Part shown: positions 53,711 to 61,526 of the stretch, one piece after another
How positions within the stretch are numbered: the stretch's first letter is position 1
How the letters are laid out: the number at the start of each line of letters is the position of its first letter
Origin: Burkholderia sp. WP9
Lineage (GTDB): Bacteria > Pseudomonadota > Gammaproteobacteria > Burkholderiales > Burkholderiaceae
DNA: 64,000 bases
NCBI RefSeq assembly: GCF_900104795.1
Contig: NZ_FNTG01000002.1
Coordinates: forward strand, 1,922,001 to 1,986,000
Direction: 5' to 3'
The notes under the pieces: model-generated
The model's database searches: none
The model's input: the letters and a program-made list of their open reading frames with translations, nothing else
What the model was told of the DNA's origin: nothing
Program-made: the position numbers and the translations under genes

Positions 53711-54817
53711 TCAGGCCGCAACCGGCACGGCAAGACAGGCATGGAAGCGGTCGGTCAGCGCGGCGCGATCGAGATCGCGTCCGATGAAAACAATGCGGCA
53801 CGAGCGCGGTTCACTGCCCCATACTTGCGCCGCGCGCAATTCGATGACGTTGTGCACGCCCTGCAACACATAGCGATGCGACTGGCCTTGCACGGCGAGA
53901 ATGCCCTTCATGCGGAACAGGTTCGCCGCGTCCGAGTCGCGCAGTTCCGCGAGCCACGCTTGTAGTGCGTGGAGGTCGATATCCGCGTCGACTTCGATCC
54001 CGACGGAGGACACGCTTTCGTCGTGTTGATGGTCGGCGTGATCGTCGTCGAAATGAGCGTGATCGTGCTCATGTTCGTGGTCGTGATGCGCTTGATGTTC
54101 TTCGTGGCCGTGCGCGTGTTCTCCCTCGTGCAAGCCATCGGTTTCGACGAGAATCTGCGAGAACTCGTTCGCGCCCACGCCGAGAATCCTGTCGAGGTCG
54201 ATCCGCGCATAGCTCGATTCCACGATCTCTGCCGTGGCATTGAGCCCGCGAATACGCTGCGTGAGCGACGCGATATCGTCCGGCCCGACCAGATCGACTT
54301 TGTTGATGACGATGCGGTCCGCACACACAATCTGATCGACCGCCTGGTTGTCGCTACCGTCCAGCACCAGATCGTCCAGATGCGCCGCGATATGCTTCGC
54401 GTCCACCATCGTGACGACGGCGTCGAGCGTGACCTGCTTCGCAATCGGATCGTCAAGAAAGAAAGTCTGCGCCACCGGATACGGATCGGCGAGACCGCTC
54501 GTCTCCACAATGATGTGATCGAGCCGGTCCGGCCTTTCCACCAGCATGCGCACGATCCGCACCAGATCCTCGCGCACCGCGCCGACGCAGCAGACGCAGC
54601 CGTTGGTCATTTCGTAAATCTCTTCGGTCGATTCGAGCACAAGGCCACCGTCGATGCCGATCTCGCCGAACTCGTTTTCGATCACCGCGATCTTGCGGCC
54701 GTGCTTCTCACGCAGGATGTAGTTGAGCAGCGTCGTTTTGCCGGCGCCAAGAAACCCGGTCAGCACCGTGACGGGGATTTTCTCGATTTCATTGTGGGTG
54801 GTGTGAATGTGATTCAT
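53711..54817 (-). CDS. CobW/COG0523-family GTPase with His-rich loop
   Basis: 368 residues. Walker [10 protein letters not shown] at 21-29; the metal motif C74-V-C76-C77 (GCVCC); the switch-like [11 protein letters not shown]; and NKVDL for guanine. A very His-rich loop lies around 236-280 ([19 protein letters not shown]). COG0523 proteins are GTP-driven metal chaperones, several for zinc. It sits inside the catabolic cluster, so it may load metal into the amidohydrolases or deaminase. The ATG has GGAGA upstream; the preceding ubiX ends 40 bases before. Confidence 0.9.
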   Translation of the reverse strand: MNHIHTTHNEIEKIPVTVLTGFLGAGKTTLLNYILREKHGRKIAVIENEFGEIGIDGGLVLESTEEIYEMTNGCVCCVGAVREDLVRIVRMLVERPDRLDHIIVETSGLADPYPVAQTFFLDDPIAKQVTLDAVVTMVDAKHIAAHLDDLVLDGSDNQAVDQIVCADRIVINKVDLVGPDDIASLTQRIRGLNATAEIVESSYARIDLDRILGVGANEFSQILVETDGLHEGEHAHGHEEHQAHHDHEHEHDHAHFDDDHADHQHDESVSSVGIEVDADIDLHALQAWLAELRDSDAANLFRMKGILAVQGQSHRYVLQGVHNVIELRAAQVWGSEPRSCRIVFIGRDLDRAALTDRFHACLAVPVAA

Positions 54818-54857
54818 GGCTCGTCTCCGTTTCTTCGTTCGTACTGCGGTGCGGCTA

Positions 54858-55448
54858 TCAGGCGATTTGCGGTGCGGGTATTTCCACGTCTCGCCAGCGT
54901 TTGACGGTGCCCGCTTCGAGACCAAACAGATCGAGCACGCGGCCTAGCGTGTGATCGATCATCTGGTCGAGTGAAGCCGGGCGCGCGTAAAACGCCGGCA
55001 CGGGTGGCGCGACGATCGCGCCCATTTCGGTTACGGCAATCATGTTGCGCAGATGCGCCAACGTGTACGGTGTTTCGCGCGCCAGCAGCACCAGAGGACG
55101 GCGCTCTTTTAACGTGACATCGGCGGCGCGTGAAATCAGGCTCGACGACATGCCGCTGGCAATTTCGGCAAGCGTCTTCATCGAACAGGGCGCGACGATC
55201 ATGCCCAGCGAGCGGAATGAGCCGCTCGAAATGGCCGCGGCCATGTCGTCGCAACGGTAGGTGGCGCTGGCGAGCGCGCTGACTTCGGCGAACTTGTAGT
55301 CGGTCTCGTGCGTCATCGTGAGCAGCGCGCTGCGCGAGACGGTCAGATGCGTTTCGATATCGAGTTGACGCAGCAGTTGCAGCAGGCGCACACCATACGC
55401 AAAGCCGGATGCGCCGCTGATGCCGACTACGAGTCGCCGCGCGCTCAT
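54858..55448 (-). CDS. ubiX: UbiX-type flavin prenyltransferase
   Basis: 196 residues. [20 protein letters not shown] at the N-terminus binds flavin, and [39 protein letters not shown] is the conserved prenyl/flavin segment. UbiX makes prenylated FMN, the cofactor of UbiD decarboxylases. Its ATG overlaps the ubiD stop (ATGA), so the two are translationally coupled and this copy most likely serves the adjacent UbiD rather than ubiquinone synthesis. Confidence 0.92.
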   Translation of the reverse strand: MSARRLVVGISGASGFAYGVRLLQLLRQLDIETHLTVSRSALLTMTHETDYKFAEVSALASATYRCDDMAAAISSGSFRSLGMIVAPCSMKTLAEIASGMSSSLISRAADVTLKERRPLVLLARETPYTLAHLRNMIAVTEMGAIVAPPVPAFYARPASLDQMIDHTLGRVLDLFGLEAGTVKRWRDVEIPAPQIA

Positions 55449-56839
55449 CGCTGTGCTCCGGCGGCGCGGGTCAGAATGTCCACGGCCTGTTGCGAGGCAC
55501 GTTCGCTGATCCGTGCGCGGATGCCGTCGAAATGCGCGCCGCGTGTCGCGTCGATCCCCATACGCGACGTGGTGCCCGCCGCGGACGACGAAGGATCGAG
55601 CGGACTGCCCGGCAAGCCGTCGACAATAAACACGTCCTCGTGCGGCTGAAAATGCGTCGCGATCGCCCACAGCACCTGCGAGTCGCTGGTGATGTCGATG
55701 TCGCTGTCCACCGCCACGACGTTCTTCAGATACGGGTCCCAGCCGAGCAGCGCGAGCATGATCTGGCGTGCTTCGCCGTCTCGCGTCTGATTCAGCGCGA
55801 CGTAGCAGTGAAAATGCGTGCCGGAGTTGGGATAGTGCAAGGCGGTGACCGACGGGAAGCGCGCCTTCAGCTTCTCGCTCATCTCCGCTTCTCGCGGCAA
55901 GCGGGCCAAAGTCAAATGTTCTGCGTAGGGGCCGCCGACCACATCGACCAGCCATGCATCGTGACGGCGCATCATCGTGTCGACGCGCAGCACGTTGTTG
56001 GTCGAGCGGTCGGATGAATAACCGGTGAACTCGCCGAACGGGCCTTCTTCGGCGTGTGCTGAAGGATCGATCGTGCCTTCCAGCACGAACTCCGCGGAAG
56101 CGGGCACGCCGATGCCGTAGCGCGGCGTGCGCACCAGTTCCAACGGAGCACCGAATAGACCGCCTGCAATTGAGCGCTCGTCTGTGCCGAACGGTACGCG
56201 TGCGGCTGCGGCCAGCATGAAGAGCGGATGCGCGCCGATCACCATCGCGACTTTCAACGTGTCGCCGCGTGCCTGGGCGGTTTGCAGCATGCGCCAGAGA
56301 TGGCCGCGCGAATGCAGGCTGGTGGCCAACGCGTCCTTCGCGTGCTGCATGGAGCGGTGATAGCTGAGGTTCGCGACGCCCGTGACCGGATCTTCGGCGA
56401 CGATCACCGCATTGGTGATATACGGGCCGCGGTCGGTATCGAAGTGGCGGATCATCGGCAACTGCGCGAGATCGACGGCGTCGCCTTCTATCACCTGGTC
56501 CAGCACGGGACCGTTCGCCACGTACGAGGGCGAGATGGGTGCATTGGCGCGTCGTTGATACGCTTCGAAGAGGCCGGACGCGTCGACATCGAACAGGCGT
56601 CCAATGCGTGTGCGTGAAGCGAAAAAGTTGGTGACGAGAGGTGTCGCGATACCGTCGACCTTCTCGCAGATCAGCATGGGATGCTGGCCGCGCGCGGCGA
56701 GTTCCGCGACGACTGCTGTGACATCCTGGTCCGCGGACAGCGGCTGAGTCAGCGTCAATACATCGTCGGAACAGTGCTCGCGATACGTCTGCGCGAAGCG
56801 GTGAAAATCCTGTGTAGCGCGGAAGAGGTTATCCGCCAT
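55445..56839 (-). CDS. UbiD-family prFMN-dependent decarboxylase
   Basis: 464 residues. The canonical elements VPASAEFVLEGTIDPSAHAEEGPFGEFTGY (Glu-containing active-site loop), LSYHRSMQHAKD and VVGGPYAEHLTLARLPREAEM are present. UbiD enzymes remove or add CO2 at aromatic or alpha,beta-unsaturated acids using prenylated FMN. The start has GGAG and the next gene (ubiX) overlaps its stop. It follows the two amidohydrolases after a 120-base gap that contains a perfect hairpin. Its substrate is probably the product of the amidohydrolase step. Confidence 0.92.
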   Translation of the reverse strand: MADNLFRATQDFHRFAQTYREHCSDDVLTLTQPLSADQDVTAVVAELAARGQHPMLICEKVDGIATPLVTNFFASRTRIGRLFDVDASGLFEAYQRRANAPISPSYVANGPVLDQVIEGDAVDLAQLPMIRHFDTDRGPYITNAVIVAEDPVTGVANLSYHRSMQHAKDALATSLHSRGHLWRMLQTAQARGDTLKVAMVIGAHPLFMLAAAARVPFGTDERSIAGGLFGAPLELVRTPRYGIGVPASAEFVLEGTIDPSAHAEEGPFGEFTGYSSDRSTNNVLRVDTMMRRHDAWLVDVVGGPYAEHLTLARLPREAEMSEKLKARFPSVTALHYPNSGTHFHCYVALNQTRDGEARQIMLALLGWDPYLKNVVAVDSDIDITSDSQVLWAIATHFQPHEDVFIVDGLPGSPLDPSSSAAGTTSRMGIDATRGAHFDGIRARISERASQQAVDILTRAAGAQR

Positions 56840-56907
56840 AGTGAACTCCGTCGAAAGCGATAACGAAAGCGGACCGCTGGTTGAGTCGAAACGCGTGAGA
56901 CGAAAGA

Positions 56908-56935
56908 AGCAGGCGCGGCGCTAACCGCGCCTGCT
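56908..56935 (-). terminator. Perfect 11-bp hairpin between amidohydrolase and ubiD genes
   Basis: AGCAGGCGCGG / CCGCGCCTGCT with a 6-base loop. On the minus strand it is followed by TCTTTCG. It lies between ubiD's start (upstream gene order) and the stop of amidohydrolase B, so it can act as a partial terminator or an RNA-processing or stability hairpin that sets different levels for the two halves of the cluster. Confidence 0.45.
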
Positions 56936-56958
56936 TTCAAACCATCGGGCAGTCAGCG

Positions 56959-57885
56959 TTAAGCCGGCTGCGTCACATCATTCACGTACGTCGACTTCAA
57001 ACGCTTTTCCGCTTCGGCGAGATCCTTCGGCGGCTTGGTCGGCTCGATTCCGACCAGACGGGCGATGTTGTTGCCCATGTAGTCTTCGAGGCCGTCCTCA
57101 TCCAGATTCATGCCTTGCGGTGCGGGACCGCACAGCATTTCGAGTTCGCGCAACCACATGCCCGGCTCGTTCGGCGGCGAATCCGTGCCGAACACGATCT
57201 TGTTGCGCGGCAGCTCGCGAGCGAATTCGACGATGCGCGACTGGTAGCACCAGCCCGATTCGCAGTACACGTTGGGCGTGTCCATCGCCATCCAGAAGGC
57301 TTCGAACGAATAGTTGCCGCCCGTCTGAATCCCGAAGTGACCGATGATGAAATTCACCATCGGAAATTCGCGGATGATCGGATAGAACTGCGTGGGGATC
57401 GTGTACGGTCCGTCGCCGGTGTGGATCAGCACGACCACGCCGAGCTCCGCGCACTTCTTCATCGCGGGACGCAACCAGTCGAGCGCGCGATCCGGCCGGT
57501 AGCCGTGCATGTTCGCGTGCAGCTTGAGCATCTTGAAGCCGTATTCCTTCACGTGGAATTCGAGCTCGGCCGCACCATTTTCCGGGCCCCAGCGCGGGTT
57601 GTACGTAAAGTTGCCGATAAAACGATCCGGGTACTTCTGCGTCAACTCGGCGATATATGACATGTAGTCGCGAATGCCTTCGCGGCCGCGTCGATTGCCG
57701 TCGCGATAGCCGGTGTTGCCGGGCGGCGGCTGAATGAAGCCCATGTCGATCCGGCGCGGCTTGCCGTTGATGATGTACGGACCGTCCATCATCTTCAGCA
57801 GGCGTTCGCCGGTGAACGGCTCACCGGTGTGGCGCCAGGCTTCGTCGACGAGGTTCGTGGGGTGCAGATGGGTATCGATGATCAT
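56959..57885 (-). CDS. ACMSD-type amidohydrolase B (metal motif intact)
   Basis: 308 residues of the amidohydrolase-2 family, which includes ACMS decarboxylase, gamma-resorcylate decarboxylase and 4-oxalomesaconate hydratase types. Metal ligands are H6-x-H8 (DTHLHP), H in VLIHTGDG, H in IGHFGIQTGG and D in FGTDSPPNEP. The ATG overlaps the stop of paralogue A by one base (TGATG), and AGGAG precedes it, so A and B are translationally coupled. A and B are close paralogues over the full length, so a functional partnership, perhaps a heteromer, is plausible. Reaction unknown. Confidence 0.88.
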   Translation of the reverse strand: MIIDTHLHPTNLVDEAWRHTGEPFTGERLLKMMDGPYIINGKPRRIDMGFIQPPPGNTGYRDGNRRGREGIRDYMSYIAELTQKYPDRFIGNFTYNPRWGPENGAAELEFHVKEYGFKMLKLHANMHGYRPDRALDWLRPAMKKCAELGVVVLIHTGDGPYTIPTQFYPIIREFPMVNFIIGHFGIQTGGNYSFEAFWMAMDTPNVYCESGWCYQSRIVEFARELPRNKIVFGTDSPPNEPGMWLRELEMLCGPAPQGMNLDEDGLEDYMGNNIARLVGIEPTKPPKDLAEAEKRLKSTYVNDVTQPA

Positions 57886-58841
57886 CAGCGGGCTCCTGCG
57901 TAGTGGGCCTCGCCCGCGTGTTTCTTCGCGGTGCCGGCATGGTGTTTCAGATAGGCTTGCGCTTCTTCGACGCTCCTCGGCGGCGCGCTCGGCTCGATGC
58001 CGATCATGCGGGCGAGGTTGTTGCCGAGATAGTCTTCGAGCGTGTCTTCGTCGAGATTCAGGCCTTGCGGCGGCTCGTGACACAACACTTCGAGCAAACG
58101 CAGCCACATGCCCGGCTCGTTCGGCGGCGTGTCGGAACCGTAGAGAATCTTGTGCGTGGGCAGCACCTTCGCGAATTCGACGATGCGCGATTGCAGGCAC
58201 CAGCTCGATTCGCAATACACGTTCGGTGTATCGAGCGCCATCTGATACGGCTCGAAGCAATACACGCCGCCCGTCTGCACACCGAAGTGCGCCATGATGA
58301 AATTCACCGACGGGAATTCGCGAATCAGCGGATACCACTCACTCGGAATGCTGTACGGGCCGTCGCCGGTGTGCAGCTTCACGAGCAGGCCGAGGTCTGC
58401 GCATTTACGCAACGCGGGGCGCAGCCAGTCGAGCGCGCGGTCGGGGCGATACGCATGCATGTTGGCCTGCAACTGCACCATCTTGAAGCCGTGTTCCTTC
58501 GCATAGAACTCGATCGCTTCGGCGCCGTTCTCCGGACCGCAACGCGGGTTGTAGACGAAGCAGCCGAGCAGACGGTCCGGGTACTTCTGAACGCATTCCA
58601 CGGTGTACGCCATGTAGTCGTCGATCGACTCGCGGCCCGAGCGTTCGCCGTCGGTCCACGTATAGATGGTGTTGCCTTGCGGCGGCTGAATGAACGCCTT
58701 GTCGATGCGGCGAGGCTTACCGTTGATGATGTAGGGGCCGTCCATCACCTCGATCAGACGCTCGCCGGAAAATGGCTCGCCGTCATGGCGCCACGCGAGG
58801 TCGACCAGATTGGTCGGATAACAGCTAGTGTCGATGATCAT
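57885..58841 (-). CDS. ACMSD-type amidohydrolase A (HxH metal motif lost)
   Basis: 318 residues, a clear paralogue of B over almost the whole length. The N-terminal metal motif is changed: residues 4-9 read DTSCYP where B has DTHLHP, so both His ligands are lost. The later ligands remain: H in KLHTGDG, H in MAHFGVQTGG and D in YGSDTPPNEP. The C-terminus is Ala/His/Lys-rich (KHHAGTAKKHAGEAHYAGAR). The start ATG has AAGGAGA. It is the first gene of the eight-gene cluster and divergent from LysR, with about 240 bases between starts. It may be a pseudoenzyme, a structural partner of B, or an enzyme with a different metal site. Confidence 0.87.
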   Translation of the reverse strand: MIIDTSCYPTNLVDLAWRHDGEPFSGERLIEVMDGPYIINGKPRRIDKAFIQPPQGNTIYTWTDGERSGRESIDDYMAYTVECVQKYPDRLLGCFVYNPRCGPENGAEAIEFYAKEHGFKMVQLQANMHAYRPDRALDWLRPALRKCADLGLLVKLHTGDGPYSIPSEWYPLIREFPSVNFIMAHFGVQTGGVYCFEPYQMALDTPNVYCESSWCLQSRIVEFAKVLPTHKILYGSDTPPNEPGMWLRLLEVLCHEPPQGLNLDEDTLEDYLGNNLARMIGIEPSAPPRSVEEAQAYLKHHAGTAKKHAGEAHYAGAR

Positions 58842-59082
58842 GTACTCGATCTCCTTGAGAGGAACTGGTGTATCCAGTTGCCGGATCGCGGGCAGGCGCA
58901 TCGATGGAACTCAGCCCGTTGGGCTTGCCCATGCGGCCCTTTGCAAGACGCAGTGTTTGTGCGCCTTCCCCTCGCCGGCATCGAGTGTCACACTGATGTG
59001 CACTGCTGCTTGCGATGCAGTCTCACAAGATAAAAACGCTCTGTACAATATTTTTTAACCACGATCTTGATACGTTTGCGAT
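58842..59082. promoter_or_regulatory. Divergent promoter region of the catabolic cluster and its LysR
   Basis: 241 bases between the start codons of amidohydrolase A (minus) and the LysR gene (plus). The right part is AT-rich (TAAAAACGCTCTGTACAATATTTTTTAACC region). LysR regulators normally bind a T-N11-A type site here. No specific site could be fixed by eye. Confidence 0.55.
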
Positions 59083-59970
59083 ATGGACATCCGGCTGTTG
59101 CGTTACTTCGCGGTGCTTGCCGACGAACTGCATTTCGGCCGGGCAGCCGCGCGGCTGCACATTTCCCAGCCGCCGCTGAGCCAGCAGATTCGCATCCTCG
59201 AAGAGGAGATGGGCACCGCGCTGTTCATGCGCTCGCAACACCGTGTCGAACTCACCGAGGCAGGGAAAACACTTAAAGAACAGGTGCCGCTGATCTTCGC
59301 GCAGTTCGAACGCGCGATCGATCTGACGCGCTGCGCGGGGCGCGGCGAAGTGGGCAGTCTCGAGATCGGCATCATCAGCTCGGCGATGGTCGAGCCGATT
59401 CCGCGCGCGCTACGGGTATTCGCGCAGAAGCATCCGCAAGTGCGGTGGACGCTGCATGAGATGACGCCGGCCGCGCAGATTCTCGCGTTGAAGGAGCGCC
59501 GGCTCGATGTGTGTTTCTTCCGCGTCTCGCATGAGGATCCGGAGATTCGCAGCGAAGTGGTGATGCGCGAATCTGCGGTGATTGCGCTGCCGTTGGGGCA
59601 TGCGCTGGCATCGCGTGAAGAGATTGCGTTGCGCGAGTTGGAGAGCGAGCGCTTCGTGTCGTTCGGGCTGCGGCAGTCGCAATTGGCGCGGTTTCTACAG
59701 GACTGTTGCGTCGAGGCGGGGTTTACACCGCGAATCGATCAGGAAGTGGTCGAGGTGCATACGCTGTTGTGCCTCGTGCGGGAAGGGCTGGGTGTGGCCT
59801 TGCTGCCTTCTTCCGCGCGGCAATTGTCGACGGGTGGTGTCGTGTTTGTGCCGGTGGCGGCGCCGCGTCCCGAAGTGTCGCTGTATGCGCGTTATCGTGC
59901 GGGGACGCCTTCGCCGGTGCTGTCGCTCTTTCTCGATACTGTGCGGGAAGTGGCGGCTAGCGTGTGCTGA
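59083..59970 (+). CDS. LysR-family regulator of the catabolic cluster
   Basis: 295 residues of the BenM/CatM/CbnR-like LTTR group. The HTH contains LHFGRAAARLHISQPPLSQQIRILEEEMG, followed by an effector domain (LEIGIISSAMVEPIPRALRVFA). Aromatic-pathway LTTRs of this group respond to ring-cleavage or aromatic intermediates. Divergent from the eight-gene cluster, so it is the likely activator. Its 3' end overlaps the next, convergent LysR gene by 14 bases. Confidence 0.9.
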   Translation: MDIRLLRYFAVLADELHFGRAAARLHISQPPLSQQIRILEEEMGTALFMRSQHRVELTEAGKTLKEQVPLIFAQFERAIDLTRCAGRGEVGSLEIGIISSAMVEPIPRALRVFAQKHPQVRWTLHEMTPAAQILALKERRLDVCFFRVSHEDPEIRSEVVMRESAVIALPLGHALASREEIALRELESERFVSFGLRQSQLARFLQDCCVEAGFTPRIDQEVVEVHTLLCLVREGLGVALLPSSARQLSTGGVVFVPVAAPRPEVSLYARYRAGTPSPVLSLFLDTVREVAASVC

Positions 59971-60853
59971 CCGTTTTCGCTACCAGGTCGCGTATCACGT
60001 CGATCAGCGGTGCCACGCGCTCGGCTTTCTCGCGCGGCCATACCGCGTAGAGGTTGTAGTGCGTGGGAATTTCCACCTGTGTTAGTTCGACTAACGTGCC
60101 GTTGCGTTGCGCGTCGGCGGCGAGCAGGCCGCGCGCCAAACCCGCGCCCACGCCTGCACTCGCCGCGGCGATCAAGCCGGCTGCGTTGTCGAAAACCGCT
60201 ACCGCATCGGGCTCGACTTCGGGTAGACCCGCGGCGGCGAGCCAGGGAATCCACGAACGCTTCGTATAGCCGAGCAATGGCAATTCAAGGAGTTGCTCCG
60301 GCGTGAGCGGCACGGTAAGCCCGCGTTCCTCCAGCAGCGATGGCGAGCCCACGGCCGTTAGACGGTCGCCGCAGATCAGCGTGTTTTCGAAGCCGTCCCA
60401 TTCGCCATATCCGTACCGCAACGCAATATCCACACGCTCGAACGCGCTGCGGTCATGGCGCGGCGTGGACAACACCGTGAGGGATGTGCCGCTCAACGCG
60501 CCGAGCAAAGCCGCCAAGCGCGCCACCAGCCAGCTTTGCGCGAGTTCGGGATCGACGTCGAGCGTGATCGACTGTTTGACCGGGCGCTCTTTCACCGACG
60601 ACAACGCGCGATCGATCTGCTCGAAGCCATCGGCCAACTGATTGGCGAACAGCACACCGGCATCCGTCAGCACCACGCGGCCGCTTTCGCGCACAAAAAG
60701 CGGCTGGCCGACGAATTCTTCGAGCGTGCGAATCTGCTGGCTGATCGCGCTATGCGTGAGCGACAACTGCCGCGCCGCGCTCGAAAAGCTGCCGAGGCGC
60801 GCTGCCAGCAGGAAGGCCTGCATCGACTGGATGGACGGATAGCGCTTCAACAT
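59957..60853 (-). CDS. LysR-family regulator (GcvA-like) next to iorAB
   Basis: 298 residues. The HTH has the GcvA-type pattern [44 protein letters not shown], with an effector domain after residue 90. The start is the ATG at [11 protein letters not shown]; longer upstream frames add a non-family segment. Divergent from the iorA-type gene, with 145 bases between starts, and probably its regulator. It overlaps the preceding convergent LysR gene by 14 bases at the stop ends. Confidence 0.9.
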   Translation of the reverse strand: MLKRYPSIQSMQAFLLAARLGSFSSAARQLSLTHSAISQQIRTLEEFVGQPLFVRESGRVVLTDAGVLFANQLADGFEQIDRALSSVKERPVKQSITLDVDPELAQSWLVARLAALLGALSGTSLTVLSTPRHDRSAFERVDIALRYGYGEWDGFENTLICGDRLTAVGSPSLLEERGLTVPLTPEQLLELPLLGYTKRSWIPWLAAAGLPEVEPDAVAVFDNAAGLIAAASAGVGAGLARGLLAADAQRNGTLVELTQVEIPTHYNLYAVWPREKAERVAPLIDVIRDLVAKTVSTR

Positions 60854-60998
60854 GGTGTTAGCCGGACTTACGGGTGATGGAAGAAATCGTCGCTGGCGTT
60901 GTGCTTTACGGCTTTCAATAATGGCCGCAAGCACGCGGTCTTTCACGCTCTCGTTCATGCATGCGCCGCGCTGCACAACAACATTCAGGAGACAGCGC

Positions 60999-61526
60999 AT
61001 GATCGAGATCGTGGTCAACGATACGCGGCACTCGCTCGACAATGTACCGGAAGACATGCCCCTGTTGTGGGTGTTGCGCGACCGGCTCAAATTGACCGGC
61101 ACCAAGTTCGGCTGCGGCGGCGGCTTTTGCGGTGCGTGTACGGTGCATCTGGAAGGCGAGGCGGTTCGCTCGTGTTTGCTGCCGATAGCCGCGGTGGCCG
61201 GCAAACGCATCACGACGATCGAAGGATTGTCGAAGGACGGCCGGCATCCGCTGCAACTCGCGTGGGTCGCCGAGGATGTACCGCAATGCGGCTACTGCCA
61301 GTCCGGTCAATTGATGCAGGCGGCCTCGTTTCTCAAGGACAAGCCGACCGTCAACGACGAAACCATCACGGCGGCGATGTCGGGCAACATCTGTCGATGC
61401 GGCACGTACTCGCGGATTCGCAAGGCGATCAAGCGGGCGGCTTTGGGTGATGCATCGCTGGCGGCGTTAGAGATGCCTGCTTGCGCGTCCGCCTGCTCGT
61501 TTCATGCTACGAACGAGGAGGCTTGA
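60999..61526 (+). CDS. iorA: [2Fe-2S] subunit of an IorAB-type molybdenum hydroxylase
   Basis: 175 residues. A plant-type [2Fe-2S] cluster is held by C39, C44, C47 and C59 ([15 protein letters not shown]). A second cluster is held by C97, C100, C132 and C134 ([15 protein letters not shown]). The C-terminal 25 residues add a tail with CASAC that is not part of the cluster set. The ATG has AGGAGA upstream. It passes electrons from the Mo subunit encoded next to it. A cytochrome c third subunit, common in related systems, is not visible in the window. Confidence 0.9.
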   Translation: MIEIVVNDTRHSLDNVPEDMPLLWVLRDRLKLTGTKFGCGGGFCGACTVHLEGEAVRSCLLPIAAVAGKRITTIEGLSKDGRHPLQLAWVAEDVPQCGYCQSGQLMQAASFLKDKPTVNDETITAAMSGNICRCGTYSRIRKAIKRAALGDASLAALEMPACASACSFHATNEEA

